In this document: one piece after another, positions 7,728 through 15,842 of the stretch | Position numbering within the stretch: position 1 is the stretch's first letter | Layout of the letters: each line of letters begins with the position of its first letter | From: Selenomonadaceae bacterium | GTDB lineage: Bacteria; Bacillota; Negativicutes; Selenomonadales; Selenomonadaceae | NCBI GenBank assembly: GCA_017446845.1 | Contig: JAFSOQ010000029.1 | Location: 1 to 37,279, forward strand | Length of the DNA: 37,279 nucleotides | Reading direction: 5' to 3' | Translations under genes and position numbers: made by a program | Notes under the pieces: generated by a model | What the model was told of the DNA's origin: nothing | Seen by the model: the letters and a program-made list of their open reading frames with translations, nothing else | Databases searched by the model: none

Positions 7728-8348
7728 ATGCGGACAGAAATATTGCAAGCGACGGAAAAAAATTTATTGCGAGCGGCGGAATTAATCAAAATCGGAGAAA
7801 TTGTCGCGTTCCCGACGGAAACTGTTTACGGCTTGGGCGCAGACGGATTAAACGTCGAGGCTTGCAGGAAAATTTTTTCGGCAAAGGGCAGACCTTCCGA
7901 TAAGCCGTTGAGTTTACACGTCGCAAGTTTGGAAATGGTTGAGCGCATTGCTAAAATTTCCGCGCAGGCAGAAAAATTATTCGCGGCATTTTGTCCCGGT
8001 GCCTTGACGATAATATTGCCAAAGAATAAAATTGTATCCGATTTCGTGACCGGCGGCTTGCCGAGCGTCGGGATAAGATTCCCCGCAAATGACGTTGCAC
8101 TTGCGCTGATAAAATTGTCGGGAGTTCCGATAGCCGCGCCGAGTGCAAATTTATCGGGCTGTTCGCCGCCGACGAACGCGCAAGAAGTTTTTAAAAACTT
8201 ATCGGGACGCGTCGAAATAATTTTGGACGGCGGGCAATGTCGATTCGGAATTTCTTCGACGATAATCGATTTGACATCATCGGAGCCGAAAATTTTACGT
8301 CGCGGAGCAATTCCCGCAGAAAAAATAATGCAACTTTTGAAAAGTTGA
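7728..8348 (+). CDS. tsaC: L-threonylcarbamoyladenylate synthase (YrdC/Sua5 family)
   Basis: A 206-residue YrdC-domain protein that makes threonylcarbamoyl-AMP from threonine, bicarbonate and ATP for the t6A modification of tRNAs reading ANN codons. Seen motifs: the N-terminal FPTETVYGLGAD and KGRPSDKPLSLHV (Lys/Arg and Ser residues that bind the adenylate), and the SAPSANLSG region. It is the single-domain type, without the C-terminal Sua5 domain. The ATG at 7728 directly follows the prmC TAA, with GGGAG at 7716-7720 inside prmC as the ribosome site, so the two genes are coupled. Confidence 0.92.
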   Translation: MRTEILQATEKNLLRAAELIKIGEIVAFPTETVYGLGADGLNVEACRKIFSAKGRPSDKPLSLHVASLEMVERIAKISAQAEKLFAAFCPGALTIILPKNKIVSDFVTGGLPSVGIRFPANDVALALIKLSGVPIAAPSANLSGCSPPTNAQEVFKNLSGRVEIILDGGQCRFGISSTIIDLTSSEPKILRRGAIPAEKIMQLLKS

Positions 8349-8374
8349 CAAACAGCTAAATTGGAGGTTTTAGA

Positions 8375-8806
8375 ATGAACAATGCCGAGCGCAACAAGCT
8401 CGCAATGAAAAAATTTATGGCGTGCATTAACACCAACGATAAAATCCTTGCCGAAGAACTTATCGCGCCCGAAGCCGAATTCGCTAGTTTGATTTCGGAC
8501 GAGAAACTTTACGGCGGCGCGGGCTATCTTTCGGTCGTGGACTTCATGCGGCGGAGTTTTTCGGATATTCGTTGGGAAATTGTCGACATGGCTGCGGAAG
8601 GTGATAAAGTTGCCGTAAGCTGGATTTGTTCGGGCACGCACGACGGAAATTTTATGGGAATCGCGCCGACGGGCAAAAAATTTTCGTTCAGTGCAATGAA
8701 TTTTTATTACTTCAACGCGGACGGAAAAATTATCAACGATGTGGCGGCAAAAGGTCTGATTGGCTTGTTCGAGGCATTGGGCTTGCTGAAATCACCGCAA
8801 ATTTAA
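8375..8806 (+). CDS. SnoaL-like polyketide cyclase-family protein (NTF2 fold)
   Basis: A 143-residue soluble protein of the SnoaL-like/ester cyclase group. Typical features are the N-terminal helix with VVDFMRRSFSDIRW in the middle, followed by AEGDKVAVSWICSGTHDGNFMGIAPTGK, in which the GTH and GIAPTGK turn are characteristic. The fold forms a small hydrophobic pocket. Real substrates in this group are rarely known and polyketide synthesis is not implied. GGAGG ribosome site upstream. It sits between tsaC and glyA, 26 bp after the former and 15 bp before the latter, so it shares their transcript; the context gives no clear metabolic clue. Confidence 0.75.
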   Translation: MNNAERNKLAMKKFMACINTNDKILAEELIAPEAEFASLISDEKLYGGAGYLSVVDFMRRSFSDIRWEIVDMAAEGDKVAVSWICSGTHDGNFMGIAPTGKKFSFSAMNFYYFNADGKIINDVAAKGLIGLFEALGLLKSPQI

Positions 8807-8821
8807 ATTGGAGGTTTGAAA

Positions 8822-10063
8822 ATGAATTTAATGGAAGGCTTGAAAAAAGACGCAGAACTTTTCGCGGCAGTGGAAAATGAACTCAATCGCCAGCGCAATA
8901 AACTCGAATTGATTGCCTCGGAAAATATCGTGAGCAAGGCGGTCATGGAGGCGCAAGGCTCCGTTTTAACGAACAAATACGCCGAAGGTTATCCCGGCAA
9001 AAGATATTACGGCGGCTGCGAATTCGTCGACGTTGCCGAACAGCTTGCGATTGATCGCGCCAAAAAACTTTTCGACTGCGATTATGCAAATGTTCAGCCG
9101 CATTCGGGTGCTCAAGCAAATATGGCAGTTTACTACGCGCTTGCCACGCCCGGCGATACGATTATGGGCATGAATTTGACTGACGGCGGACATTTAACGC
9201 ACGGCTCGCCCGTCAACATGAGCGGCAAATATTTTAAAATCGTTCCCTACGGCGTGAGCCGCGAGACCGAGACGATTGACTATGACGCTTTGGAAAAAAT
9301 TGCGTTTGATTGCAAGCCGAAAATTATCGTGGCGGGCGCGTCGGCTTATTCGCGAATCATTGACTTTGAACGCCTTGCCGACACTGCCAAAAAAGTCGGA
9401 GCTTATTTAATGGTCGACATGGCGCATATCGCGGGCTTAATCGCGGCGGGTTTGCACCCAAGTCCGTTGCCCTACGCCGATGTTGTGACTTCGACGACGC
9501 ATAAAACTCTGCGCGGACCTCGCGGCGGTTTGATTCTCTGCAAAGATGCGGAGTTCGGTAAACAATTCAACAAGGCAATTTTCCCCGGCACTCAAGGCGG
9601 ACCTTTAATGCATGTCATTGCGGCAAAGGCGGTCGCGTTCGGTGAGGCTCTTCAACCCGAATTCAAAACCTACGCCGCGCAGATTATCAAGAATGCAAAA
9701 ATTTTGGCGGAAACTTTGACGGCGGACGGATTCAGAATTGTTTCGGGCGGCACCGATAATCACTTAATGCTTGTCGACTTGACGAGCAAAAATATCACGG
9801 GCAAAGAGGCGCAAAACGTTCTTGACGAAGTGAACATCACCGCGAACAAAAATACAATTCCGTTTGAGCCGCGTTCTCCGTTTGTTACCAGCGGTTTAAG
9901 GCTTGGAAGTCCCGCGTTGACCACTCGCGGTTTTGTGGAAGACGATATGCGCGAAGTCGGAAATATTATCGCATTGGTTTTGGACAATCCGAACGACGAA
10001 GACAAAAAAAATCAAGCACGGGCAAGAGTAGCCGCGCTCTGTGAAAAATATCCGCTTTACTGA
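8822..10063 (+). CDS. glyA: Serine hydroxymethyltransferase
   Basis: A 413-residue PLP enzyme converting serine plus tetrahydrofolate to glycine plus 5,10-methylene-tetrahydrofolate, the main source of one-carbon units. The PLP lysine is Lys228 in [18 protein letters not shown] near residue 31, the [15 protein letters not shown] segment and SGAQAN are family hallmarks. ATG at 8822 is preferred over the in-frame TTG at 8816 because GGAGG (8810-8814) would have no spacing to the TTG. The length is usual for the family. It is in the middle of the prmC run and its stop abuts the next gene. Confidence 0.96.
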   Translation: MNLMEGLKKDAELFAAVENELNRQRNKLELIASENIVSKAVMEAQGSVLTNKYAEGYPGKRYYGGCEFVDVAEQLAIDRAKKLFDCDYANVQPHSGAQANMAVYYALATPGDTIMGMNLTDGGHLTHGSPVNMSGKYFKIVPYGVSRETETIDYDALEKIAFDCKPKIIVAGASAYSRIIDFERLADTAKKVGAYLMVDMAHIAGLIAAGLHPSPLPYADVVTSTTHKTLRGPRGGLILCKDAEFGKQFNKAIFPGTQGGPLMHVIAAKAVAFGEALQPEFKTYAAQIIKNAKILAETLTADGFRIVSGGTDNHLMLVDLTSKNITGKEAQNVLDEVNITANKNTIPFEPRSPFVTSGLRLGSPALTTRGFVEDDMREVGNIIALVLDNPNDEDKKNQARARVAALCEKYPLY

Positions 10064-10064
10064 A

Positions 10065-11639
10065 ATGGAACTTACAAATAAAAATATTGACGGCGCGATA
10101 GAAGAAATCCGCGCCTTTTTTGAAAATGCAAAGGTCGCGCGCAAAGACATAATTAAAACTTGCCTTTTCGTGGAAGAATCCTTGCTCCGTTATCAGGAAA
10201 AATTCGGCACGACACAAGAATTTAAAGTTTATAAAAAGAAATGGTTCAGCGATCCGAAAGTAATTATTCGTATTAAGGGCGAGCCGTTTTCTCCTCTGCA
10301 AAATGATGATTTAGACGACGAAATTATCTTAAGCAACGATATTATGCAAAGACTTAGGAATTTAAACGAGGCAAAAACGATTTATCGCTACGAAGACGGT
10401 TACAACGAATTAATTTCTTTTTCGTCTAAGGAACACAAACCGCTGAAAATTCCCGGCGGCTCGATAACGATTGCGATAATTGCGGCGATAGCGGTTTCGT
10501 TTATCCTCGGCTATTTTCCGCAAGAAATTCAAAGTATTTTTGTAGAAAAAATCATTACACCTACTTTATCGACGCTGATGAGTTTAATAATCACGGTGAC
10601 GGTCTTCATGATATTTTTTTCAATCATATCGGGCATTTGCGCGATAGAGGATGTTGCAATGCTGAGCAATATCGGCACGCGGGTTGTCGGGAGATTTTTT
10701 CTGATAGACGTGTTAATAGTCGTCGTGACATTTTTAATCGGCGCGCTTTTTTTCCCCGTTATGTCGATTACGGAAAAAGATGTTACTGAAATCGGTCAAA
10801 TTACGGAAGTATTCCTGTCGATTATCCCGACAAATATTTTGGAGGCATTTTTAAAGGGTCAAGTCTTGCAAGTCACGATAATGGCGTTCGCGGTTGGAAT
10901 TTGCGTCATAAAAATCGGCAGGCAAATATTAAACGTAAAAAATTTTTTCACAGAAATCAGCGTTTTAGTTTTTAAAGTAGTCGAGATGGTTTTTTCGATG
11001 ATTCCGTTTGTAATATTTTTGTGCATTTTAAAAGCGGTTTTAACGAGCAGTCTCGCGGATTTTTTAAAGGTGTGGAAAATAATTGTTGCGGAATTAATAA
11101 TTTACGCGATAATAATTTCGCTCATGCTGATAATTCTTTACGTAAAAACAAAAGTATCGATACCCGACTTTTTGAAGAAAATTTCGCCTGTAACGATAAT
11201 TTCGTTGACGTCGGGCAGCAGCGTCGCATCTTTGCCGAAAAGTCTTGAGGTATCGAAAAAAGATTTGAACATCGAAGAAAAGTTTTGTGATTTTTGGATA
11301 CCGCTGTCACTGGTTTTATTTTCTCCGTCGAAAATAATTCAGCTGACAATGGCGGGATTTTATGTAATGTCGGTCACGGGCGAAGATTTTTCCGCATTTG
11401 AAGTGTTCATAACGGCATTTCTCGCGATACAATTAAGTTTTTCTTCGCCGAACGCGGCGGGCGGAATAGTGGCGTCGTTCACGCTTTTATTGACGCAACT
11501 CGACCTTCCTGTAGCATATGTGGGCACGCTGATGATTGCGGACGTCATAACGGGCAATTTATTCACGGGACTGAATGTTTTGGTTCGTCAGTGCGAATTA
11601 ATGACGATTGCACACAAAATGAATTTCATAAAAAGTTAG
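10065..11639 (+). CDS. DAACS-like symporter with N-terminal HATPase-like domain
   Basis: A 524-residue protein with two parts. Residues 1 to about 130 are soluble; EEIRAFFENAK ... LFVEESLLRYQEKFG and VIIRIKGEPFSPL resemble the helix and beta sheet of a histidine-kinase-type ATPase fold, with EE at the N-box position but no clear nucleotide-binding glycine boxes. Residues from about 130 onward are a dicarboxylate/amino acid:cation symporter core with about eight membrane segments and the serine-rich hairpin SLTSGSSVASLP. The usual NMDGT motif of the seventh helix is replaced by FSPSK, and the typical arginine of the eighth helix is not evident, so the substrate is unknown. ATG at 10065 starts one base after the glyA stop; GTG at 10041 is an alternative start overlapping glyA by 23 bp. 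Confidence 0.7.
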   Translation: MELTNKNIDGAIEEIRAFFENAKVARKDIIKTCLFVEESLLRYQEKFGTTQEFKVYKKKWFSDPKVIIRIKGEPFSPLQNDDLDDEIILSNDIMQRLRNLNEAKTIYRYEDGYNELISFSSKEHKPLKIPGGSITIAIIAAIAVSFILGYFPQEIQSIFVEKIITPTLSTLMSLIITVTVFMIFFSIISGICAIEDVAMLSNIGTRVVGRFFLIDVLIVVVTFLIGALFFPVMSITEKDVTEIGQITEVFLSIIPTNILEAFLKGQVLQVTIMAFAVGICVIKIGRQILNVKNFFTEISVLVFKVVEMVFSMIPFVIFLCILKAVLTSSLADFLKVWKIIVAELIIYAIIISLMLIILYVKTKVSIPDFLKKISPVTIISLTSGSSVASLPKSLEVSKKDLNIEEKFCDFWIPLSLVLFSPSKIIQLTMAGFYVMSVTGEDFSAFEVFITAFLAIQLSFSSPNAAGGIVASFTLLLTQLDLPVAYVGTLMIADVITGNLFTGLNVLVRQCELMTIAHKMNFIKS

Positions 11640-11649
11640 GAGTGATGTT

Positions 11650-12591
11650 GTGGATTTAGATTATTTAATTTTTCTGCAGGAGATTCGTAATGATTGGGGC
11701 GGCGCAGGATTTTTTTCGTTAGTCTCCGAATTGCCGAAAAGTGCTTTGACGCCAGCGATACCCGCGATTCTTTTTTGGTGCATAAACAAGCAAGCGGGAA
11801 TATTTATTTTGTTTAACGCGACATGCGGACGCGTGATTAACGAGCTGTTAAAAGGGACGTTGTGTGTTTATCGTCCGTGGTTCAAAGACGCGGGACTTAT
11901 TCCCGACGCCGAGGCGATGAAAAATGCGTCGGAATATTCTTTTCCGAGCGGTCACGCGCAATTTACTACGGCAGTTTACGGCGGCTTTGCATTTTTCTAC
12001 AGGAAAATTTTGCCGTTGCTGATAATTCCTTGCGCGCTGATAATTTTATTGGTCGCGTTCAGCAGAAATTTTTTGGGCGTACACACTCCGCAAGATGTTT
12101 TGGTCGCGATAATTTATTCAATCGGATTATTTTTCGTGGCGGAGAAAATTTTTAATTGGATAGGCAAAGACGACGAGCGGCGATTAATATTTTTTATCGG
12201 CGGGCTGGTAATGGTTGCGGTTGTATTTTTATGGCTGTACTTCAAACCTTATCCCGAAGATGTTTTGAACGGAAAAGTAATCGTCGACCCGCTCACGGCA
12301 AGAGCAGATGCTTTTGACGCGTTGGGATTCGGCTTGGCATTTTTCTTTGGCTGGTTCCTTGAGCAAAAATTTATCAACTTCAAGACGAAAGTTTCTCCAA
12401 AAGATAAATTATGGAGAATCATAATCGGCTTTGGAATTTTGGGCTTGATAGCCGTTGCGATTTATCCTCTGCTAAAAATTTTCTTGAGCGTCGAGGCTTA
12501 CAAATTCTTCAGGGCATTTCTGCCGTTCTTCTCAATCTTGTTCATAATCCCGCTGATTTTCACGAAGGTCGAACAAAAATTTAAACGTTGA
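11650..12591 (+). CDS. PAP2-family membrane phosphatase
   Basis: A 313-residue multi-pass protein with the three PAP2 phosphatase motifs in order: K-x6-RP (KGTLCVYRP), PSGH, and SR-x5-H-x3-D (SRNFLGVHTPQD). The catalytic histidine is in the last motif. Enzymes of this type dephosphorylate undecaprenyl diphosphate, phosphatidate or related lipids at the outer face of the membrane. The C-terminal 130 residues add four hydrophobic segments beyond the minimal domain. GTG at 11650 has an AGGAGT site. It is the last gene of the prmC run and ends 11 bp before a strong terminator. Substrate is not deducible. Confidence 0.85.
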   Translation: MDLDYLIFLQEIRNDWGGAGFFSLVSELPKSALTPAIPAILFWCINKQAGIFILFNATCGRVINELLKGTLCVYRPWFKDAGLIPDAEAMKNASEYSFPSGHAQFTTAVYGGFAFFYRKILPLLIIPCALIILLVAFSRNFLGVHTPQDVLVAIIYSIGLFFVAEKIFNWIGKDDERRLIFFIGGLVMVAVVFLWLYFKPYPEDVLNGKVIVDPLTARADAFDALGFGLAFFFGWFLEQKFINFKTKVSPKDKLWRIIIGFGILGLIAVAIYPLLKIFLSVEAYKFFRAFLPFFSILFIIPLIFTKVEQKFKR

Positions 12592-12602
12592 CAAAAAAAA
12601 TT

Positions 12603-12634
12603 CCCTCCGCCAAATCTCTGACGGAGGGTTTTTT
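12603..12634 (+). terminator. Bidirectional terminator between the PAP2 gene and nrdD
   Basis: A perfect 7-bp stem CCCTCCG/CGGAGGG with a 12-base loop and T6 on the + strand. An A8 run at 12593-12600 gives a U-tract on the - strand for nrdD, whose TAA stop is at 12633-12635. Confidence 0.9.
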
Positions 12635-12869
12635 ATTTATCATTGGGCTTGAGTCTCGCAATGTGGAAAGTTCCCGTGACGATTTCTTTTCTGTGACAAT
12701 GCGGACATTCGTTGGCGATAATGCCGGTGTAGCCGCAAACGGGGTCGCGGTCGACGGGGTGATTGATAGAAAAATATCCCATGTCGGCATCGTGCATTGC
12801 TCTGACCAGTGCCTCGAACGCAGAAATATTTTTCGTCGGGTCGCCGTCCATTTCTATGTACGCTATATG
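12633..12869 (-). CDS. nrdD: Anaerobic ribonucleoside-triphosphate reductase, exon 3 (C-terminal, glycyl-radical tail missing)
   Basis: The last exon, encoding residues 654-731 of the spliced NrdD. It starts with HIAYIEMDGDP directly after group I intron 2 and continues exactly where exon 2 stops (HALCNAG). It covers the INHPVDRDPVCGYTG region and the zinc-knuckle-like part, in which VCG and CPHC are present but the first cysteine position holds Asp (DPVC), so only three cysteines remain. The family then has about 30 more residues with RVTGYL, whose glycine carries the catalytic radical. Here the protein ends at FHIARLKPNDK and TAA, just before a terminator. The separate ATG at 12872 is an accident of the splice junction, not a start. 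Confidence 0.8.
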   Translation of the reverse strand, partial: HIAYIEMDGDPTKNISAFEALVRAMHDADMGYFSINHPVDRDPVCGYTGIIANECPHCHRKEIVTGTFHIARLKPNDK

Positions 12870-13800
12870 CATTTAAATTAACTTTCGTTAATTTATCAGA
12901 CTATATCACTTCTCCGTTATACACAGAGAGCTTGGCGCTTCGGATAGTGCTAATCTCTATCCTACCGATTAGTCGTTACAGTTTCCTCAACATATCGCCA
13001 CTTGTAGCCGAAAGCATAATCGCGTTTTCCGTTACAAACTTTGACGATATGATTGCAGTTGTTTGCCGAGCCGCAAAATGTTGCCGCTATATGAACGGAT
13101 TCAAATGTAGCGAGAAGTTGTCCTGTTTTGTAATGGAAGGCTTGTACTTTTTTACTTCTAAAGTGATTTGCACCCATCACCGGATTAAGGAGGTCATTAA
13201 CTCTCGCGTGATGCATATTTTCAGCTCTGCTGACCCATTCAAGATTATCGACACGATTGTCGCGCTTATTTCCGTTTTTGTGATTTACCTCAGGTTTATT
13301 TTCGGGATTCGGAATAAAAGCTTTGGCAACTTCAAGGTGCACAGTGATTATTTTTGACATACCCTTATAACAAAGCGTAGCGTGTCCGTATTCTCTTCCG
13401 CGAATTTTGCTGTAATGAACTTTAACGGCGCATTCCGAATAATGATGCAATCTTCCTTTGCTGTCGCGAAAATCATACTCTAATTTTTTTAAGTTGCCGT
13501 TCGTGTTTATCATAAAATGATCTTCACCGAAATGTTGTATCGTTTTCCATTCTTCGTTCATGCTTTCACCTCCATTCTGCGATATGTCAAGGCTTACCAC
13601 GGTATCACCTGCTATCCGTTGCCGGACCGTAGGATTTCTTGATTATAGGAGCAACTTCGCCCATGGATTTGATTGTAATTGTCATACAATCGGTCTTATT
13701 CCGCTCCAACCGTCAGCTCGGCTCCATGCCGAACACCCTTTTTGCTTAGGTTCACCAAGTTTTCCCTGCATGTCTTACGACACAGGGGGCCATTTTATTA
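12870..13800 (-). other. Group I intron 2 in nrdD (931 nt), HNH-encoding
   Basis: Splice sites follow group I rules: exon 2 ends in T at 13801 (GCAGGT) and the intron ends in G at 12870, rejoining Gly653 and His654 in frame. P7 is GACTA (12974-12970) with TAGTC (12903-12899), inside sequences close to the textbook R (AACGACTA) and S (GATATAGTC) elements. Between them GGATAG/CTATCC forms a P8-like hairpin. A P4 candidate is ACGGT with ACCGT upstream of the endonuclease ORF. The ORF lies between P4' and P7 and runs into P7. Confidence 0.82.
12962..13561 (-). CDS. Intron-encoded HNH homing endonuclease (NUMOD4/NUMOD1 type)
   Basis: A 199-residue homing endonuclease that would spread intron 2 to intronless nrdD alleles. 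Order: an N-terminal NUMOD4-like segment (EEWKTIQHFGEDHFMINTNG), an HNH nuclease core (VNHKNGNKRDNRVDNLEWVS, the H-N-N catalytic pattern), and a C-terminal NUMOD1-like DNA-binding helix region (KKVQAFHYKTGQLLATFES). ATG at 13561 has a strong GGAGG site (13569-13573); the longer in-frame start at 13600 is not needed. The last codons (TVTTNR and the stop) overlap the 5' strand of P7, so translation and ribozyme folding compete for the same RNA. The frame is intact. Confidence 0.88.
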   Translation of the reverse strand: MNEEWKTIQHFGEDHFMINTNGNLKKLEYDFRDSKGRLHHYSECAVKVHYSKIRGREYGHATLCYKGMSKIITVHLEVAKAFIPNPENKPEVNHKNGNKRDNRVDNLEWVSRAENMHHARVNDLLNPVMGANHFRSKKVQAFHYKTGQLLATFESVHIAATFCGSANNCNHIVKVCNGKRDYAFGYKWRYVEETVTTNR

Positions 13801-14758
13801 ACCTGCGTTACATAGTGCGTGGTACGGTGCCTCGATTCTTATTTTGTCGCCCGCGCAGATTGGGAAATAAACGGGCACGTGACTGGAATTCGTCATGTAA
13901 GGACGATCGGTCACGCCTTTAATCACGCCGTAAGCTTTCCTATTGGCGCGTTGGAATTGTCCTGCAGTCGATTCGGCAGGCGTCCCGAAGGTCGTCCAAT
14001 TTCTTTTTTCGCGCTTGGTATAATCGTCGGTTCGTTCGCGAAGATGACGGACAATCTTTAAGCCGAGTTCTTGAGCTTCCGCGCTTTGACCGTGATGCTT
14101 GCCGATTAACGCAACCAAACATTCCGCCAAACCGCAAAATCCGATTGAATAGCTCGCGTGCTTGAGGACGTCCTTAATTTTATCGTTCGGCTTGAGTTTT
14201 TCCGAATCCATCCACACGCCCTGCCCCATGAGGAACGGGAAGTTATAAACGTGCTTTTCCTCAATCGTCTTGAGCCGCAATAATAAATAATCGTGGCAAA
14301 GATTTATGTACTTATCAAAGAGTTCAAAAAATTTTTCAAGGTCGCCTTTCGATTCAAGCGCGAGTTTCGGCAGATTAATTGTCACGAAAGCAAAATTTCC
14401 GCGGCTGCCCGACTCTTCGCGCCCGTTGACATTACTCATCACACGAGTGCGACACCCCATCGTAGCGATGTAACTGTTGTAATCGCCGGGCTTGTAGTAT
14501 TGCAAATTATAAGGCGCGTCCAGCGAAACGAAGTTGGGGAAAAGACGTTTGGCACTGACTTTGCAAGCTTGGCGGAACAAATCATAATTCGGGTCAGTCA
14601 CGTTGTAATTGACGCCTGCCTTTAATTGAAAAACACTTATCGGGAAAATGGGAGTTTCGCCGTTGCCCAAGCCCGCGTCAATCGCGTTCAAGACTTCGCG
14701 AGTCACCAGCCGACCTTCGGGACTTGTGTCCATTCCATAGTTGATTGAGCTGAAGGGT
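13801..14758 (-). CDS. nrdD: Anaerobic ribonucleoside-triphosphate reductase, exon 2
   Basis: The middle exon, residues 335-653, preceded by one base that completes Val334. It starts with PFSSINYGMDTSPEGR and ends with APYHALCNAG, both among the best-conserved parts of NrdD. It holds the catalytic barrel, including GNGETPIFPI, LDAPYNLQYY, and ATMGCRTRV with the cysteine expected to carry the thiyl radical during nucleotide reduction. An ATG-initiated reading would begin at Met of MDTSP (14733), but the reading frame continues upstream through PFSSINYG to the intron boundary. No frameshift is visible. Confidence 0.85.
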
Positions 14759-15842
14759 CATTGTTGTTATCGACAGGCTTTTTATCCTGTCCTCCGGAGT
14801 TTTCACTCATTTTCATCGGTTTGGCATTTCAAACCCGGTTTGGCGTAAGTTTTCGCCCTCGACTTTACGTTAGGGCGTAGGACACTCTTGGGGGATTATA
14901 TTCTGTATTAACAGTTTCACCCCTACGCTCTACGGTGTCGTCGTCTGTTAAAACAACGATTACCTCGGCATTAACTTAGATACGACAAGGCTTCAAGGTA
15001 TTTACGATGTTTTTTCTTCAAGTACAAATTAGCATCTTTATAAATAAAATCAGTTACAGCAATGAAGTCATGACGACCAGAATAATGGATACTGTAGGCT
15101 TCGCCACCGTTACTGCAAAAATTCAAATGAGAAAGGTTTAATTTGTCTTCAAGATAATTTCGTAGTTGATTGATTAGATTTGAATGAGCCAAAATCACAA
15201 CACAACAACGCATTGCTTTACCGTAAGAATGTGCCTTTCTGATAACTATGCTGCCATCTCCGTCAAATAAGCCTCGAACATAATGAGACATTAAATGATC
15301 GGAAAGAGCAGGAAGAAATCTTGTTGATTTCCCTTCTGTTACCCCATGATTAACTAAATATTGAACGAAAAGATTATTGACAACAGAAATCCCGCAACTG
15401 CCGTCTCGTTTATCTGTAACAATTTTCCGAGGTGCATTGATTTCGTTTTTGATATATTTAATCATCTCGGCATCATCTTTTTTCAGTTGAATGGCAAAAA
15501 ATTTGCTGTCGTTTATACCATAAACGCATCCGTCAGCAGCAAATAGTCCCAAAAGATAAGCTTTAATCTCTGTATCAATTTCTTTGAAATAATCAACTTT
15601 TAGTTCACCGACGTTTAAATCTTGCCTTGTCCACATTGGAACATTTGCTTTTTTAAGCAGTTTTGAAACGGTAATTTCACAAAGGTTAAATTCTTTGGCT
15701 ATTTTAGAAATGCTTACGGGTTTTTCTTGATAGCGAGCAATTATTCGTTGTGTATCATAGTTTTTCATGTTTTAATATCCTTAGTCTTTGCCGATTTTGC
15801 CCTATTCTTTTGCGAATATTTCTAAACGCTCAGGCAATTTTT
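14759..15842 (-). other. Group I intron 1 in nrdD (1084 nt), LAGLIDADG-encoding
   Basis: Exon 1 ends in T at 15843 (GCGCAGGT) and the intron ends in G at 14759. Joining gives GTA (Val334) and an open frame. P4 is TCGGCA (plus-strand 15794-15789) with TGCCGA (14970-14965); P7 is GACAC (14939-14935) with GTGTC (14885-14881). The endonuclease ORF lies between the two P4 strands, so in the P5 loop, and its stop directly precedes the 3' P4 strand. Confidence 0.78.
14971..15768 (-). CDS. Intron-encoded LAGLIDADG homing endonuclease
   Basis: A 265-residue protein with two LAGLIDADG-type helices, AYLLGLFAADGCV near residue 75 and HYVRGLFDGDGSI near residue 165; each has an acidic metal-binding residue near its end. 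Two motifs in one chain mean it can act as a monomer. The first 55 residues look like a helix-turn-helix (SISKIAKEFNLCEITVSKLLKKA), which may help target recognition or regulation. The ribosome site is weak (AAGGA). It is intact and sits in the P5 loop of intron 1. Its A/T-rich codon use differs from the nrdD exons, in keeping with separate origin of the mobile ORF. Confidence 0.88.
   Translation of the reverse strand: MKNYDTQRIIARYQEKPVSISKIAKEFNLCEITVSKLLKKANVPMWTRQDLNVGELKVDYFKEIDTEIKAYLLGLFAADGCVYGINDSKFFAIQLKKDDAEMIKYIKNEINAPRKIVTDKRDGSCGISVVNNLFVQYLVNHGVTEGKSTRFLPALSDHLMSHYVRGLFDGDGSIVIRKAHSYGKAMRCCVVILAHSNLINQLRNYLEDKLNLSHLNFCSNGGEAYSIHYSGRHDFIAVTDFIYKDANLYLKKKHRKYLEALSYLS

Noticed and set aside
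12633..12872. Exon 3 as an independent 79-residue gene
   Set aside because: The ATG at 12872 straddles the intron end, has no ribosome site, and the sequence continues exon 2 precisely.
12588..13357. Plus-strand frames over nrdD exon 3 and intron 2
   Set aside because: No ribosome sites, no family features; they are shadows of the - strand exon and endonuclease.
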